A stretch of 64,000 nt of DNA from Thalassobaculum sp965228445 (GCA_965228445.1 OZ245813.1:2418001-2482000); one strand, 5' to 3'. Counted from the stretch's first letter, positions 40,345-49,729 are shown. The notes: generated from the sequence alone by a model not told the origin. Made by a program: numbers and translations.

Positions 40345-41919
40345 ATGACGACGGTTGACCAGAACGGCACGGCAGGGAGCGGCTTCGAGCAATTCGACGT
40401 CGAGCCGGTCAACCGTCGCGACAAGCAGCAGCCGCTCTACGCCCCGCGCAAGAAGATCCACCCGAAGCGCGCCGAGGGCACCTTCCGCCGCTTCAAGTGG
40501 CTGGTGATGCTGATCACGCTGGGCATCTACTACGTCACCCCGTGGATCCGCTGGGATCGGGGCGAATTCGCCCCGGACCAGGCGGTGCTGATCGACCTGT
40601 ATCACCGCCGCTTCTATTTCTTCTGGATCGAGATCTGGCCGCAGGAATTCTACTACGTGGCCGGGCTGCTGCTGATGGCGGCCCTGGGCCTGTTCCTGGT
40701 GACCTCCTCGGTCGGTCGCGCGTGGTGCGGCTATACCTGCCCGCAGACCGTCTGGGTCGACCTGTTCCTCGTGGTCGAGCGCTTCGTCGAGGGCGATCGC
40801 AACAAGCGCATCCGGCTGGACAAGGCGCCGATGAGCGCGTCGAAGGCGGTCAAGCGGGTCAGTAAGCACACGATCTGGCTGCTGATCGCGGTGGCGACCG
40901 GTGGCGCCTGGATCTTTTATTTCGCCGATGCGCCGACCCTGCTGATGGAGGTGGTGACCGGCACCGCCCCGACCGTCGCCTACGGCACCATCGCCGTGCT
41001 GACCTTCACCACCTATTCGCTCGGCGGCCTGATGCGCGAGCAGGTCTGCACCTACATGTGCCCCTGGCCGCGCATCCAGGCGGCGATGCTGGACGAGCAC
41101 TCGCTGACCGTGACCTACAACGTCTGGCGCGGCGAGCCGCGGTCGCGACACCGCAAGGTGCAGGAGGCCGCCGGCGCCTCGGTCGGCGACTGCATCGACT
41201 GCAACGCCTGCGTCGCGGTCTGCCCGATGGGCATCGACATCCGCGACGGCCAGCAACTGGAATGCATCACCTGCGCGCTGTGCATCGATGCCTGCGACCA
41301 GGTGATGGAGAAGATCGGCAAGCCCAAGAAGCTGATCTCCTACTCCACGCTGGCCTCCTACGACCACAACATGCGGCTGGCACAGATTGCCGACGGTACG
41401 ATCGACCCGGCCCGGGTTCATACGCCCGACGGCGGCATCGCGCCGGAGGTCACGCACACCACCCTGCGCTCGATCCTGCGGCCGCGAACCGTCGCGTATT
41501 TTGTCATCTGGACGCTGATCGGCGTGGCCATGCTGGTCATGCTGACCACCCGCGACCGGCTGGAGTTGAACGTGCTGCACGACCGAAACCCGGTCTCCGT
41601 GCGGCTTTCCGACGGCACGATCCGCAACGGCTACACCGTGAAGATCCTCAACATGATGCCGGAGCGGCGCACCGTCCTGCTGACCATCGAGGACTTCCCC
41701 CAGGGTGCGATGATCATGCCGCTAGAGAAGGACGACCCGCGCCAGGCGATCTTCCTCGACGTGGATCCGGACAGCTTGCGCGCCCAGCGGATCTTCGTGG
41801 TCGCCGGCCCGGATGGGCTGGAGGGCCAGCAGACCCCGTTCCGCTTCCGCGTCCGCGACAGCGCGGGGTCGGAACGCGCGGAATACGATGCGATCTTCGA
41901 CAATGGAGCAGCACGATGA
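40345..41919 (+). CDS. ccoG: Cytochrome oxidase accessory protein CcoG (RdxA/FixG)
   Basis: A 524-residue membrane protein with about five helices, carrying iron-sulfur motifs: a membrane-located WCGYTCPQTVW and CTYMCPWPR pair and a cytosolic dicluster ferredoxin region CIDCNACVAVCPMG...CITCALCIDACDQV. CcoG reduces copper(II) to copper(I) for assembly of the CuB centre. Its Ig-like C-terminal domain starts near residue 410. Stop overlaps the ccoH start (ATGA). Confidence 0.95.
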   Translation: MTTVDQNGTAGSGFEQFDVEPVNRRDKQQPLYAPRKKIHPKRAEGTFRRFKWLVMLITLGIYYVTPWIRWDRGEFAPDQAVLIDLYHRRFYFFWIEIWPQEFYYVAGLLLMAALGLFLVTSSVGRAWCGYTCPQTVWVDLFLVVERFVEGDRNKRIRLDKAPMSASKAVKRVSKHTIWLLIAVATGGAWIFYFADAPTLLMEVVTGTAPTVAYGTIAVLTFTTYSLGGLMREQVCTYMCPWPRIQAAMLDEHSLTVTYNVWRGEPRSRHRKVQEAAGASVGDCIDCNACVAVCPMGIDIRDGQQLECITCALCIDACDQVMEKIGKPKKLISYSTLASYDHNMRLAQIADGTIDPARVHTPDGGIAPEVTHTTLRSILRPRTVAYFVIWTLIGVAMLVMLTTRDRLELNVLHDRNPVSVRLSDGTIRNGYTVKILNMMPERRTVLLTIEDFPQGAMIMPLEKDDPRQAIFLDVDPDSLRAQRIFVVAGPDGLEGQQTPFRFRVRDSAGSERAEYDAIFDNGAAR

Positions 41920-42413
41920 GCGACACCTCCCGGAATGACGGAACGTTCAAGCTGACCGGCCGCCACGTCCTCCTGATCCTGCTGTCCTTCTTCGGGCTGG
42001 TCATCACGGTCAACGTGACCATGGCCACCCTCGCCGCCGGCACCTGGCCGGGGCTCGTCGTCGCCAATTCCTATGTGGAGAGCCAGCGCTTCAACGCCCG
42101 TGTCGCCGCCGCCCGCGCGCAGCAGGCGCTGGGCTACGACCTGACCTTCCGACAGGCCGACGACCGGCTGTCGCTGAGCCTCAGGGATGCGGACGGCCGG
42201 GGCGTGGAGATCCTGGGCGGCACCGTGCGGATCGGCCGACCGGTCACCCGCACCGAGGACCGGCTGATCGACGTTCCCGCCGCCGCCTCGGGCGAGGTCA
42301 GCATGGCCGATGCCCTGGCGCCGGGGCTGTGGGTCGCCGACGTCGCCCTCAAGCTCGCCGGCGGCCGGACCTGGCGCTACGAGACCCGGTTCTCCGTGGG
42401 CAGGGACGGCTGA
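41916..42413 (+). CDS. ccoH: cbb3 assembly factor CcoH/FixH
   Basis: A 165-residue protein with one N-terminal membrane helix (HVLLILLSFFGLVITVNVTMA) followed by the conserved TWPGLVVANSYVESQRFN motif (FixH) and a periplasmic beta-rich domain. It is a stable assembly partner of the oxidase. Starts in an ATGA overlap with ccoG; ccoI begins 1 bp after its stop. Confidence 0.93.
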   Translation: MSDTSRNDGTFKLTGRHVLLILLSFFGLVITVNVTMATLAAGTWPGLVVANSYVESQRFNARVAAARAQQALGYDLTFRQADDRLSLSLRDADGRGVEILGGTVRIGRPVTRTEDRLIDVPAAASGEVSMADALAPGLWVADVALKLAGGRTWRYETRFSVGRDG

Positions 42414-42414
42414 C

Positions 42415-44706
42415 ATGTCCTGCTGTGCCGCCTCCGCCTCGCTGTCGGTGCCGGGTCAGGCCCTGCGCCCGGACCGACGCGAACTGCTGGACGCCTCGCA
42501 CGATATCGGCGACGGGCTGGTCGCCACCCGCCTCGCCGTCCCCGACGCCCATTGCGCCGCCTGCATCTCCACCATCGAGAAGGCGGTCGGCGCCGTGGAA
42601 GGCGTCACCGACGCCAGGGTCAACCTCGCCGGACGCTTCGTCACGGTGAAATGGCCGCGCGAGGCTGTCGATCCGGAGGCGGTCTTCGCCGCCCTCGACC
42701 ATGCCGGCTACCGCGCCGGGCTGCTGGACGAGGCGGAGAGCGGTCCGGACCCGGTGTTGCGTCGGCTGTTCGTCGCCCTGGCCGTCGCCGGCTTCGCCGC
42801 CGGCAACGTCATGCTGCTCTCGGTCTCGGTCTGGTCCGGGGCCGACGAGGCGACCCGCGATCTGTTCCACTGGATCTCCGCCGCCATCGCCGTGCCCGCC
42901 GTCGCCGTCGCCGGGCGGCCGTTCTTCGGTCCGGCCCTGCACGCGCTGAAGGCCGGCCGGCTGAACATGGACGTGCCGATCTCGCTGGCGGTGCTGCTGG
43001 CGGTCGGGCTGTCGCTGCACGAGACGCTGACCGGCGGGGCGCATGCCTATTTCGACGCGTCGGTCACCCTGCTGTTCTTCCTGCTGATCGGCCGCACCCT
43101 CGACCACGTCATGCGCTCGCGCGCCGGGGCCGCGCTGAAGACCCTCGACCGGACCACGCCGCGCGGCGCGGTGGTGGTCGCCTCCGATGGCACCACCTCC
43201 TGGGTTCCGGTCGCCCAGGTGTCGCCCGGCACCAGGGTGCTGGTCGCCACCGGTGACCGCGTCCCCGTCGACGGCACCGTGCTCGGCGGCCGGGTGCGGG
43301 TCGATCTCTCCGTCGTCACCGGCGAGAGCGAGGCGGTGGCGCTGTCGGCCGGCGAAACCGTCGTGGCCGGCGCCATGGTGATCGACGGTCCGCTGACCCT
43401 CACCGCCACCCGGACCGGCCACGCCTCGTTCCTGGGCGAGATGCGCTCCATGCTGGAGGCGGCGGAGACGGCCCGGCCGGCGCTGAGCCGGCTGGCGGAC
43501 CGGGCGGCGGCGATCTACGCCCCGGCGGTCCACCTGATCGCGGCGGTCACGTTCCTCGGCTGGTGGCTGGCCGGCGGTGGCGTCCATCACGCCCTGACTA
43601 CCGCCATCGCCGTACTGATCATCACCTGCCCCTGCGCCCTGGGCCTCGCCGCCCCGATCGTGCAGGTGGTCGCGGCCGGCCGGCTGCTGAAGCACCGCAT
43701 CCTGCTGCGCGACGGCGGAGCGCTGGAAACCCTGGCCACGGTGGACCGCGTCGTGCTGGACAAGACCGGCACCCTGACCACCCCGACCGTCGATCCTCGG
43801 GCGCTGGACCGCCTGTCCGACGACACCCTGTCGGCCGCGGCCGCCCTGGCCCGGCACAGCCGGCACCCGGTGGCCCAGGCCATCGCCGCTGCCGCCCTGG
43901 CAACCCCGGTCTCGCCCGACAGCGTCACAGAGCATGCCGGCCATGGCCTGGAGGGGGTGATCGACGGACGCACCTGGCGCCTCGGCCGGCCGGACTGGGC
44001 GCTGTCGGCGCAGGCGTTCTCCGCGCTTACCAGCGACCGGCGCGGCGCCCCGGTGCTGGCCTGCGACGGCGCCCTTGCCGCCGCCTTCGCCCTGCTCGAC
44101 CGGCCGCGACCGGGTGCCGACGCTGCGGTCGCGACCCTGATCCGCCTCGGCCTGGCCCCGGCCCTGCTCTCCGGCGACGGCGAGGCCAAGGTGGCGGAGA
44201 CCGCCGCGAGGCTCGGCCTGGAGCGCTGGAGCGCCCGCGCCACCCCGGCCAGCAAGATCGCTGCCATCCAGGCGCTTCAGGCGGACGGCCACCGGGTGCT
44301 GATGATCGGCGACGGGCTGAACGACGCCCCGGCTCTGGCCGCCGCCGACGTGTCCATGGCACCGAGTGCCGCCTCCGACGTCAGCCGCACCGCTGCCGGC
44401 ATCGTGTTCCTGAGCGAGGATATGGGCGCGATCCCGACCGCCATCGCCGTCGCCCGCACCGCGCGGCGACTGATCCTCCAGAATTTCGGGCTGGCCGTGG
44501 TCTACAACGCGATCGCCATCCCGCTGGCCATCGCCGGTTACGCGACCCCGCTCTTCGCGGCGATCGCCATGTCGGCCTCCTCGGTGGTCGTCGTAGCCAA
44601 CGCCCTGCGCCTCGCCCTGCCCGATCGCAGCCAGGGGGTTGCGGGACCCGCCACCACGGACGAAATCAAGACTCCCCTCACCCCGGCGATGGGAGTCCGC
44701 GCATGA
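42415..44706 (+). CDS. ccoI: Copper-translocating P1B-type ATPase CcoI/FixI
   Basis: A 763-residue heavy-metal P-type ATPase. The N-terminal HMA domain has C47-A-A-C50, preceded by a CC pair at residues 3-4. Membrane motif TCPCALGLAAP gives the CPC metal site, followed by the phosphorylation motif DKTGTLT, the RHSRHPVA (HP) motif and GDGLNDAPAL. It exports copper to the periplasm for cbb3 assembly rather than for resistance, as judged by its place between ccoH and ccoS. Its stop overlaps ccoS (ATGA). Confidence 0.96.
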   Translation: MSCCAASASLSVPGQALRPDRRELLDASHDIGDGLVATRLAVPDAHCAACISTIEKAVGAVEGVTDARVNLAGRFVTVKWPREAVDPEAVFAALDHAGYRAGLLDEAESGPDPVLRRLFVALAVAGFAAGNVMLLSVSVWSGADEATRDLFHWISAAIAVPAVAVAGRPFFGPALHALKAGRLNMDVPISLAVLLAVGLSLHETLTGGAHAYFDASVTLLFFLLIGRTLDHVMRSRAGAALKTLDRTTPRGAVVVASDGTTSWVPVAQVSPGTRVLVATGDRVPVDGTVLGGRVRVDLSVVTGESEAVALSAGETVVAGAMVIDGPLTLTATRTGHASFLGEMRSMLEAAETARPALSRLADRAAAIYAPAVHLIAAVTFLGWWLAGGGVHHALTTAIAVLIITCPCALGLAAPIVQVVAAGRLLKHRILLRDGGALETLATVDRVVLDKTGTLTTPTVDPRALDRLSDDTLSAAAALARHSRHPVAQAIAAAALATPVSPDSVTEHAGHGLEGVIDGRTWRLGRPDWALSAQAFSALTSDRRGAPVLACDGALAAAFALLDRPRPGADAAVATLIRLGLAPALLSGDGEAKVAETAARLGLERWSARATPASKIAAIQALQADGHRVLMIGDGLNDAPALAAADVSMAPSAASDVSRTAAGIVFLSEDMGAIPTAIAVARTARRLILQNFGLAVVYNAIAIPLAIAGYATPLFAAIAMSASSVVVVANALRLALPDRSQGVAGPATTDEIKTPLTPAMGVRA

Positions 44707-44858
44707 CCATTCTGTCGATCCTGATCCCCGCAGCCCTGGCGCTCGGCCTGATCGGTCTGGTGGCCTTCCTGTGGGCCCTGCGGTCGGGCCAGTTCGAGGA
44801 TCTCGACGGCGCGGCGGAGCGGATCCTGCTGCCCGAAGACGACAAGCCGAAGAAATAG
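44703..44858 (+). CDS. ccoS: cbb3 oxidase maturation protein CcoS
   Basis: A 51-residue single-helix protein (MTILSILIPAALALGLIGLV) with the CcoS signature FLWALRSGQFEDLDGAAERIL directly after the helix (written as overlapping short pieces FLWALRSGQ and FEDLDGAAERIL). It is needed for insertion of cofactors into CcoN. Last gene of the cco locus; it ends 7 bp before the convergent GFA gene. Confidence 0.95.
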   Translation: MTILSILIPAALALGLIGLVAFLWALRSGQFEDLDGAAERILLPEDDKPKK

Positions 44859-44865
44859 GGACGGA

Positions 44866-45342
44866 TCAGCCCTGCTTGGCCGCCTTGATGCGCGCGTAGC
44901 TCTCCTCCGGCCAGTGCTCGCGGTAGGAGTAGAACTCCTCCATCACCAGCGCGCCGTCGGGCAGCTTCACCCAGGGTTGCTTGGAGCGCGTGAAGATGTG
45001 GATGTCCGGCGGGCACTTCGCCGGCTCGTCCAGGGTGCCGACCCGCACGAAGGCGACGGTCGGCCCCGCTCCGGCATAATGGCTGTACATGGTCGCCCGG
45101 CAGGTCGGGCACCGCATGAAGATCTGGCCCTTGCCGCTTTCGGTCGGCGTATCCACCGCCTCCAGCGCCCCGTACAGAAGCTCGACCTCCGCCGTCTCGA
45201 TCAGGGCGTTCAGCGCGAAGGCCGTGCCGCTGTCGCGCTGGCACCAGGTGCAGTGGCAGCAATGCACGAACATCGGCCTGCGCTTGAGCCGGTATCGCAC
45301 CGACCGACAGGTGCAGCCGCCCTCGGCGAAGGTGTCGCCCAT
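44866..45342 (-). CDS. GFA/CENP-V family zinc-binding protein
   Basis: A 158-residue protein with the GFA family cysteine set: GGCTCRSVRY (C9/C11 region), HCCHCTWCQRDSGTAF, and RCPTCRATMYSHY, which bind two zinc ions. The family was named for glutathione-dependent formaldehyde activation, but most members are of unknown function. It starts 2 bp after the dihydroorotase stop, so the two are co-transcribed. Confidence 0.88.
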   Translation of the reverse strand: MGDTFAEGGCTCRSVRYRLKRRPMFVHCCHCTWCQRDSGTAFALNALIETAEVELLYGALEAVDTPTESGKGQIFMRCPTCRATMYSHYAGAGPTVAFVRVGTLDEPAKCPPDIHIFTRSKQPWVKLPDGALVMEEFYSYREHWPEESYARIKAAKQG

Positions 45343-45344
45343 GC

Positions 45345-46682
45345 TCACCCCCGCTGCAGGCTCGACCAGAAGCGGACCGGCTCGCCGACCGCCTCGCCGA
45401 CCAGCTCGTCGTCGCGCATCACCACATTGCCGCGCACCAGGGTGGCGATCGGCCAGCCGGTGACGATCTTGCCGTCGAACGGCGTCCAGCCGCACTTGCT
45501 GGCGATCCACTTGTTGGTGATCTCGTGCTTCGCCTTGAGGTCGACGAGCGTCAGGTCGGCGTCCCAGCCCTTGGCGATCCGGCCCTTGCCGGCGATACCG
45601 TAGATCCGGTGCGGACCGGTCGAGGTCAGGTCGACCAGCCGCGCCAGGCTCAGCTTGCCGGCATTCATGTGGTCGAGCAGCAGCGGCAGCAGGGTCTGCA
45701 CCCCGGGCATGCCCGACGGGCTCGACGGATAGGGGCGCTGCTTCTCCTCCAGGGTGTGCGGCGCATGGTCGGAGCCGATCACGTCCACCGTGCCGTCGGC
45801 GATGGCCCGCCACAGGGCGTCCTGGTGATGCTGCTCGCGGACCGGCGGGTTCATCTGCGCCAGGGAGCCGAGCCGCTCGTAGCATTCCGGGGCGGCCATG
45901 GTCAGGTGGTTCAGGGTGGTCTCGACCGTGGCGACGTCCTTGTTCTCGGCCAGGAATTCCATCTCCTCGGCCGAAGTGATGTGCAGCACATGCACCGGAC
46001 GGCCGGCGGCGCGGCCCAGGCGGACGATCCGCTGGGTCGCCTTCAGGGCGCATTCCGGCGAGCGCCAGACCGGGTGGGCGCGCGGGTGCCCCGCCTCCTT
46101 GGCGATGTGCTGGCGCTCGCGCAGCATGTCCTCGTCCTCGGCATGGACCGCGACCCGGCGGCGGCCGGCGGCCAGCACCTTGGCCAGCAACTCGTCCTTC
46201 TCCACCAGCAGCGAGCCGGTCGACGATCCCATGAACACCTTCACGCCGGCACAGCCGGGCGCACGCTCCAGCTCTTCCAGCAGGTGGACGTTCTCCTCCG
46301 CCGCACCGACGAAATAGGCGTGGTCGCACCAGGCGCGTCCCTTGGAGCGGGCGAGCTTGTCGTTCAGCTCGACGTCGGTGAGGGTCAACGGCGAGGTGTT
46401 CGGCATCTCGAAGATCGAGGTCACCCCGCCCTTGGCCGCGGCGCGGGTGCCGTGGTGGATGTCTTCCTTGTGCTCCAGGCCGGGCTCGCGGAAATGCACC
46501 TGGGTGTCGATCACGCCGGGCAGCACGGTCAGGCCCCCGGCGTCGACCACCTCGCCGGCCTCCGCCGCCGCCAGATCGCCGATGGCGGTGATCTTCCCGC
46601 CGGTAACCCCGAGATCCACCCGTTCCAGCCCGGCCGGGGTGAACACCTCGCCGCCCCGCACCACCAGATCGTATCGCGCCAT
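45345..46682 (-). CDS. Dihydroorotase (class I)-like amidohydrolase
   Basis: A 445-residue amidohydrolase. It starts MARYDLVVRGGEVFTPAGLERVDLG, and carries the carboxylated lysine K148 in GVKVFMGSSTG, later VAVHAEDE and VHVLHITSAEEM histidines, and the metal/catalytic Asp in VIGSDHAPHT. The first metal motif reads DTQVHFREPG, with Q61 in place of the first His of HxH. Class I dihydroorotases make dihydroorotate in pyrimidine synthesis; the Gln variant occurs in an alphaproteobacterial subgroup, to my knowledge. Activity is likely but not certain. ATG at 46682 is preferred over the in-frame start at 46760. Confidence 0.82.
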   Translation of the reverse strand: MARYDLVVRGGEVFTPAGLERVDLGVTGGKITAIGDLAAAEAGEVVDAGGLTVLPGVIDTQVHFREPGLEHKEDIHHGTRAAAKGGVTSIFEMPNTSPLTLTDVELNDKLARSKGRAWCDHAYFVGAAEENVHLLEELERAPGCAGVKVFMGSSTGSLLVEKDELLAKVLAAGRRRVAVHAEDEDMLRERQHIAKEAGHPRAHPVWRSPECALKATQRIVRLGRAAGRPVHVLHITSAEEMEFLAENKDVATVETTLNHLTMAAPECYERLGSLAQMNPPVREQHHQDALWRAIADGTVDVIGSDHAPHTLEEKQRPYPSSPSGMPGVQTLLPLLLDHMNAGKLSLARLVDLTSTGPHRIYGIAGKGRIAKGWDADLTLVDLKAKHEITNKWIASKCGWTPFDGKIVTGWPIATLVRGNVVMRDDELVGEAVGEPVRFWSSLQRG

Positions 46683-46844
46683 GCCTGCCTCCGTTCGTGA
46701 CGGCGCCAGCATAGCCACGCAGCATCCGGCGGCAACCGGTCTTGAACCGCCGGATCTCATGCCGACGTGCGAATTGCCATGGTGGAGCCGCCGGCGCCGA
46801 CCTGCGATAGTCGGCCGGATTTCAGACCGAGACCGAGGACCGTT

Positions 46845-47957
46845 TTGTCCGTCCCCCAGTACGACCGGGCCGCGCCGCCGTCAGGCCCCACCTCCGTCGC
46901 CACCCTGAGCTATACCGAGGGCGGCACGATGCCGCTGATCCGCCGGCATGTGGTCAATGTCGCGCTGATGATCCTGACCCTTGGCCTCTACCGGTTCTGG
47001 GCGATCACGGTCATGCGGCAGATCCTGTGGCGCCGGATCCGGTTCGCGGAACAGCCGCTGGAATATACCGGGACAGGGTTGGAGATCTTCATCGGCTTCG
47101 TGCGGGTGTTCCTGATCGTCCTGCTGCCGCTGGGCATCATCTTCATGCTCATCGAGCTCGGCCTTCAGCGCGAAATGCCGACCGCGGATCCGGGAACGAT
47201 CGAATCCGTCGATCTGGTCTACCTGCTCGTCGTGCTGATGCTCATCGAGATGGGACGGTTCCTGAGCTGGCGCTACCGGATCTCGCGGACCCGCTGGCGC
47301 GGCATCCGCGGACGGATCGAACATCCGGCGCTCGGGTACCTGCTGGTCGCCGCCGCCTCGGCCGCGATGATCGTGTTCTCGGGCTGGCTGCTGAAGCCCG
47401 TGGTCGATCTCTACCGGGCCTCCCGCCTCCTCAACACCCTGAATATCGGCGGCATGAAGGGCAGGTATGTGGGCGGCGTCTGGGCGATCTTCCCCACCTG
47501 GATCGGCATCTGGCTCGCCCTCGCGTTTCTCGCGGTCGTGGGCGTCGTCGCCTGGTTCTGGGTGATCGGGCTCGTCGCGGTGGCCGGCAGCGAAACTCTG
47601 TTCTTCCTGGCGATGGGCGGCTTCGGCCTCGGGGTCTTCTGGGTCGTGCTCTTCATGCTGTCGATCTACAAGGTCGCGTTCTGGGAGGTGGTCTGCAACC
47701 TGTCCTCGGTCGGCCCCGTCCGGGTCCGCTTTCGCGGCAATGCCCGCAGCCTGACCTGGCTGGCTTTCGGCAACTGGCTCATCCTGATCCTGTCGCTCGG
47801 CCTGCTGGCGCCGATCACCTGGGAGCGCAAGATCCGCTACCTGGCGGCCAATGTGGTCGTGTACGACATGCCCGACCCGGCCGGCCTGCGTCAGGTCGGA
47901 GACGACGACAGCGCATTCGGCGGAGAGGGACTGGCCGGTGACTTCGACATCGCCTGA
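46845..47957 (+). CDS. DUF898 (YjgN-like) membrane protein
   Basis: A 370-residue membrane protein with about eight hydrophobic segments and the DUF898 recurring motifs LTLGLYRFWAITVMRQILWRRIRF near residue 45 and LLAPITWERKIRYLAANVVVYD near the end. Family function unknown. TTG at 46845 follows GAGGA at 5 bp; alternatives are ATG 46767 or ATG 46929, the latter starting at MPLIRRH just before the first helix. Its last 20 bp overlap the M48 peptidase start, so the two are co-translated. Confidence 0.75.
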   Translation: MSVPQYDRAAPPSGPTSVATLSYTEGGTMPLIRRHVVNVALMILTLGLYRFWAITVMRQILWRRIRFAEQPLEYTGTGLEIFIGFVRVFLIVLLPLGIIFMLIELGLQREMPTADPGTIESVDLVYLLVVLMLIEMGRFLSWRYRISRTRWRGIRGRIEHPALGYLLVAAASAAMIVFSGWLLKPVVDLYRASRLLNTLNIGGMKGRYVGGVWAIFPTWIGIWLALAFLAVVGVVAWFWVIGLVAVAGSETLFFLAMGGFGLGVFWVVLFMLSIYKVAFWEVVCNLSSVGPVRVRFRGNARSLTWLAFGNWLILILSLGLLAPITWERKIRYLAANVVVYDMPDPAGLRQVGDDDSAFGGEGLAGDFDIA

Positions 47958-49056
47958 CTGGGGCTCCGGGCCGCAGGGCAACGCCCATCTGCTCGACGGG
48001 GTGACCGGCGCCGACCACCGGGTCGCGATCCTGGTGCAGGCCGACGGGCTGCGCATCCTGCCGGCCGACCCGCTTGCCGCAGCACCGCAATGCCCCCTGC
48101 TGTGGCCCTGGGCCAGGGTCTACCGCCCCGCCTCCGCCGGCGAGGACATGGTCTTCGCCACGCTCGACGCCCAGGACGCCCGGCTGACGCCCGACCTGCC
48201 CGGCGATGCCGACCGGATCCTGGCGCGGGCGGCCGGGGACGAGCGGCGCTCCGGGCGCCAGGTCTTCGGCCTGGCCCGCCGCCCCGGCGCCGGACTCGCG
48301 ATCGGTGTCACGGCGCTGGCCCTGGCCGCCGCCCTTCTCGTCCTGGCACCGCTGAGCGGCGTCGCCGCCCATCTGCTGCCCGCCGATACCGGCGCCGCCT
48401 CCTCGGACCGCGCGGTCGAGCAGCTTGCCGCCACCCACCGGCGCTGCACCGGTGCCGACGGACGGGCCGCGCTCGACGCCCTGTCCCGCCGGTTCGCCGA
48501 CGCCGCGGGTATCGAGACGCCCAAGCTGACGGTGATCGGCTGGGACGTGGTGAACGCCTTCGCCCTGCCCGGCGGACGGGTGGTGCTGACCCAGGGCCTG
48601 ATCCAGGAAAGCCGGGACGGGTCCGAGATCGCCGCCGTACTGGCGCACGAGATCTCCCATGTGGTGCATCGCGACCCGATGACCGGATGGATCCGCCGCG
48701 AGGGGGTGAGCCTGCTGCTCGCCCTGCTGTTCGGCCAGGAGGCGGCCGGCTCGATCGGCTCCACCCTGACCGGTGCGCTGCTCAACGCCCGCTACACGCG
48801 CGAGCAGGAGGACCGCGCCGACCGGACCGCCCTCGATCTGATGCGCGAGACCGATGTCAGCGCGCAGGGGGGACGGGCCTTCTTCGAGCGGCTGCACGAG
48901 CGCGAGGCCGGGGGCGCCGTCGGCTCCCTGCTGTCCCTGGTCGACACCCATCCGGGCTCCGCCGACCGGGCGGCGCTGTTCGGGGCGGCGGAGACCGGGT
49001 CCGGCCCCGGTCTCGACGCGACCGCGCTGGCGGCGGTCAAACGCATGTGCGGGTGA
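47938..49056 (+). CDS. M48-family zinc metallopeptidase, membrane-anchored
   Basis: A 372-residue protein. The N-terminal 95 residues are an accessory domain, followed by one membrane segment (LAIGVTALALAAALLVLAPLSGVAAHLL, about 120-147). The peptidase part has the zinc motif H237-E-I-S-H241 and the distal Glu in REQEDRADRTALDLM, as in M48 peptidases. Its Cys-Thr-Gly and NAFALPGGRVVLTQGLI segments are family features. GTG at 47938 overlaps the DUF898 gene. Likely works with it in cell-envelope protein turnover (inference). Confidence 0.87.
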   Translation: MTSTSPDWGSGPQGNAHLLDGVTGADHRVAILVQADGLRILPADPLAAAPQCPLLWPWARVYRPASAGEDMVFATLDAQDARLTPDLPGDADRILARAAGDERRSGRQVFGLARRPGAGLAIGVTALALAAALLVLAPLSGVAAHLLPADTGAASSDRAVEQLAATHRRCTGADGRAALDALSRRFADAAGIETPKLTVIGWDVVNAFALPGGRVVLTQGLIQESRDGSEIAAVLAHEISHVVHRDPMTGWIRREGVSLLLALLFGQEAAGSIGSTLTGALLNARYTREQEDRADRTALDLMRETDVSAQGGRAFFERLHEREAGGAVGSLLSLVDTHPGSADRAALFGAAETGSGPGLDATALAAVKRMCG

Positions 49057-49069
49057 GCGGCGGGCGCTC

Positions 49070-49639
49070 TCAGATCTTCTCGCCCGCGACCGCCTTGCGC
49101 AGGGCATCGATCTCGAAGCGGACCGGCAGGAAGGGATGGATCGCCAGCGCCGCCTCGAACGCCGCGAGGGCGTCGGCCTTGCGCTCCAGCTTAAGGTTGA
49201 TCAGCCCCAGACCCGACAGCGCGCCAAAATGTCGCGGTTCCAGCGACAGGGTCTTGCGGACATCGGCGATCGACGCAGGGTAGTCGCCGAGCAGGTAATG
49301 GATCGTCGCCCGTTTGTTCCACGCTTCCGCGAAGGTCGGCGCTTTCAGCACCGCGGCGTCGAACGCCGCCAGCGCGTCCTGAAGTCGGGACTCGCGCATT
49401 GCTTGAAGCCCATCCTCCATGATTTCCGAGACTTCCGGAATCTCGGGCGGCTCGTGCCAGATGATCCAGATCTTCTGCTCAGTCGCGTGAGCGATTGAGA
49501 AAACCTCGGCAATTCTAAGTTTGTTGAACAAGGCATCCAGGCGCGGATCGGTCTGGTCTGCCCGGGACGTGTCAGCAGCACCAAGGAACAACACAAGAGC
49601 AACAGTAAGCCATCTAAATTTCAGTAAAATACCATTCAT
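49070..49639 (-). CDS. Exported TPR protein
   Basis: A 189-residue protein with a signal peptide (ILLKFRWLTVALVLFLGAADTSRA) and about three TPR motifs in the C-terminal half (MEDGLQAMRESRLQDALAAFDAAVLKAP; EAWNKRATIHYLLGDYPASIADVRKTLSLEP; ALSGLGLINLKLERKADALAAFEAALAIHP, given as overlapping short parts). TPRs mediate protein contacts. ATG at 49639 has GGGGAG 7 bp upstream. It diverges from the chemoreceptor through a short AT-rich promoter region (49640-49729). Confidence 0.82.
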   Translation of the reverse strand: MNGILLKFRWLTVALVLFLGAADTSRADQTDPRLDALFNKLRIAEVFSIAHATEQKIWIIWHEPPEIPEVSEIMEDGLQAMRESRLQDALAAFDAAVLKAPTFAEAWNKRATIHYLLGDYPASIADVRKTLSLEPRHFGALSGLGLINLKLERKADALAAFEAALAIHPFLPVRFEIDALRKAVAGEKI

Positions 49640-49729
49640 TATTGTGCTCCCCAAGCTGGTTCGTAATCCTTTATTAATTCTTCCAACCTACGGTTATTCA
49701 GCCATTCAGACCCCTTCAGGAGTTGATTT

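Noticed and set aside
39202..41580. 792-codon antisense frame across ccoP and ccoG
   Set aside because: Runs through two unmistakable cbb3 genes; it has no recognisable motifs.
42349..44292. 647-codon antisense frame across ccoI
   Set aside because: Shadow of the copper ATPase gene, with low-complexity R/G/D/Q composition.
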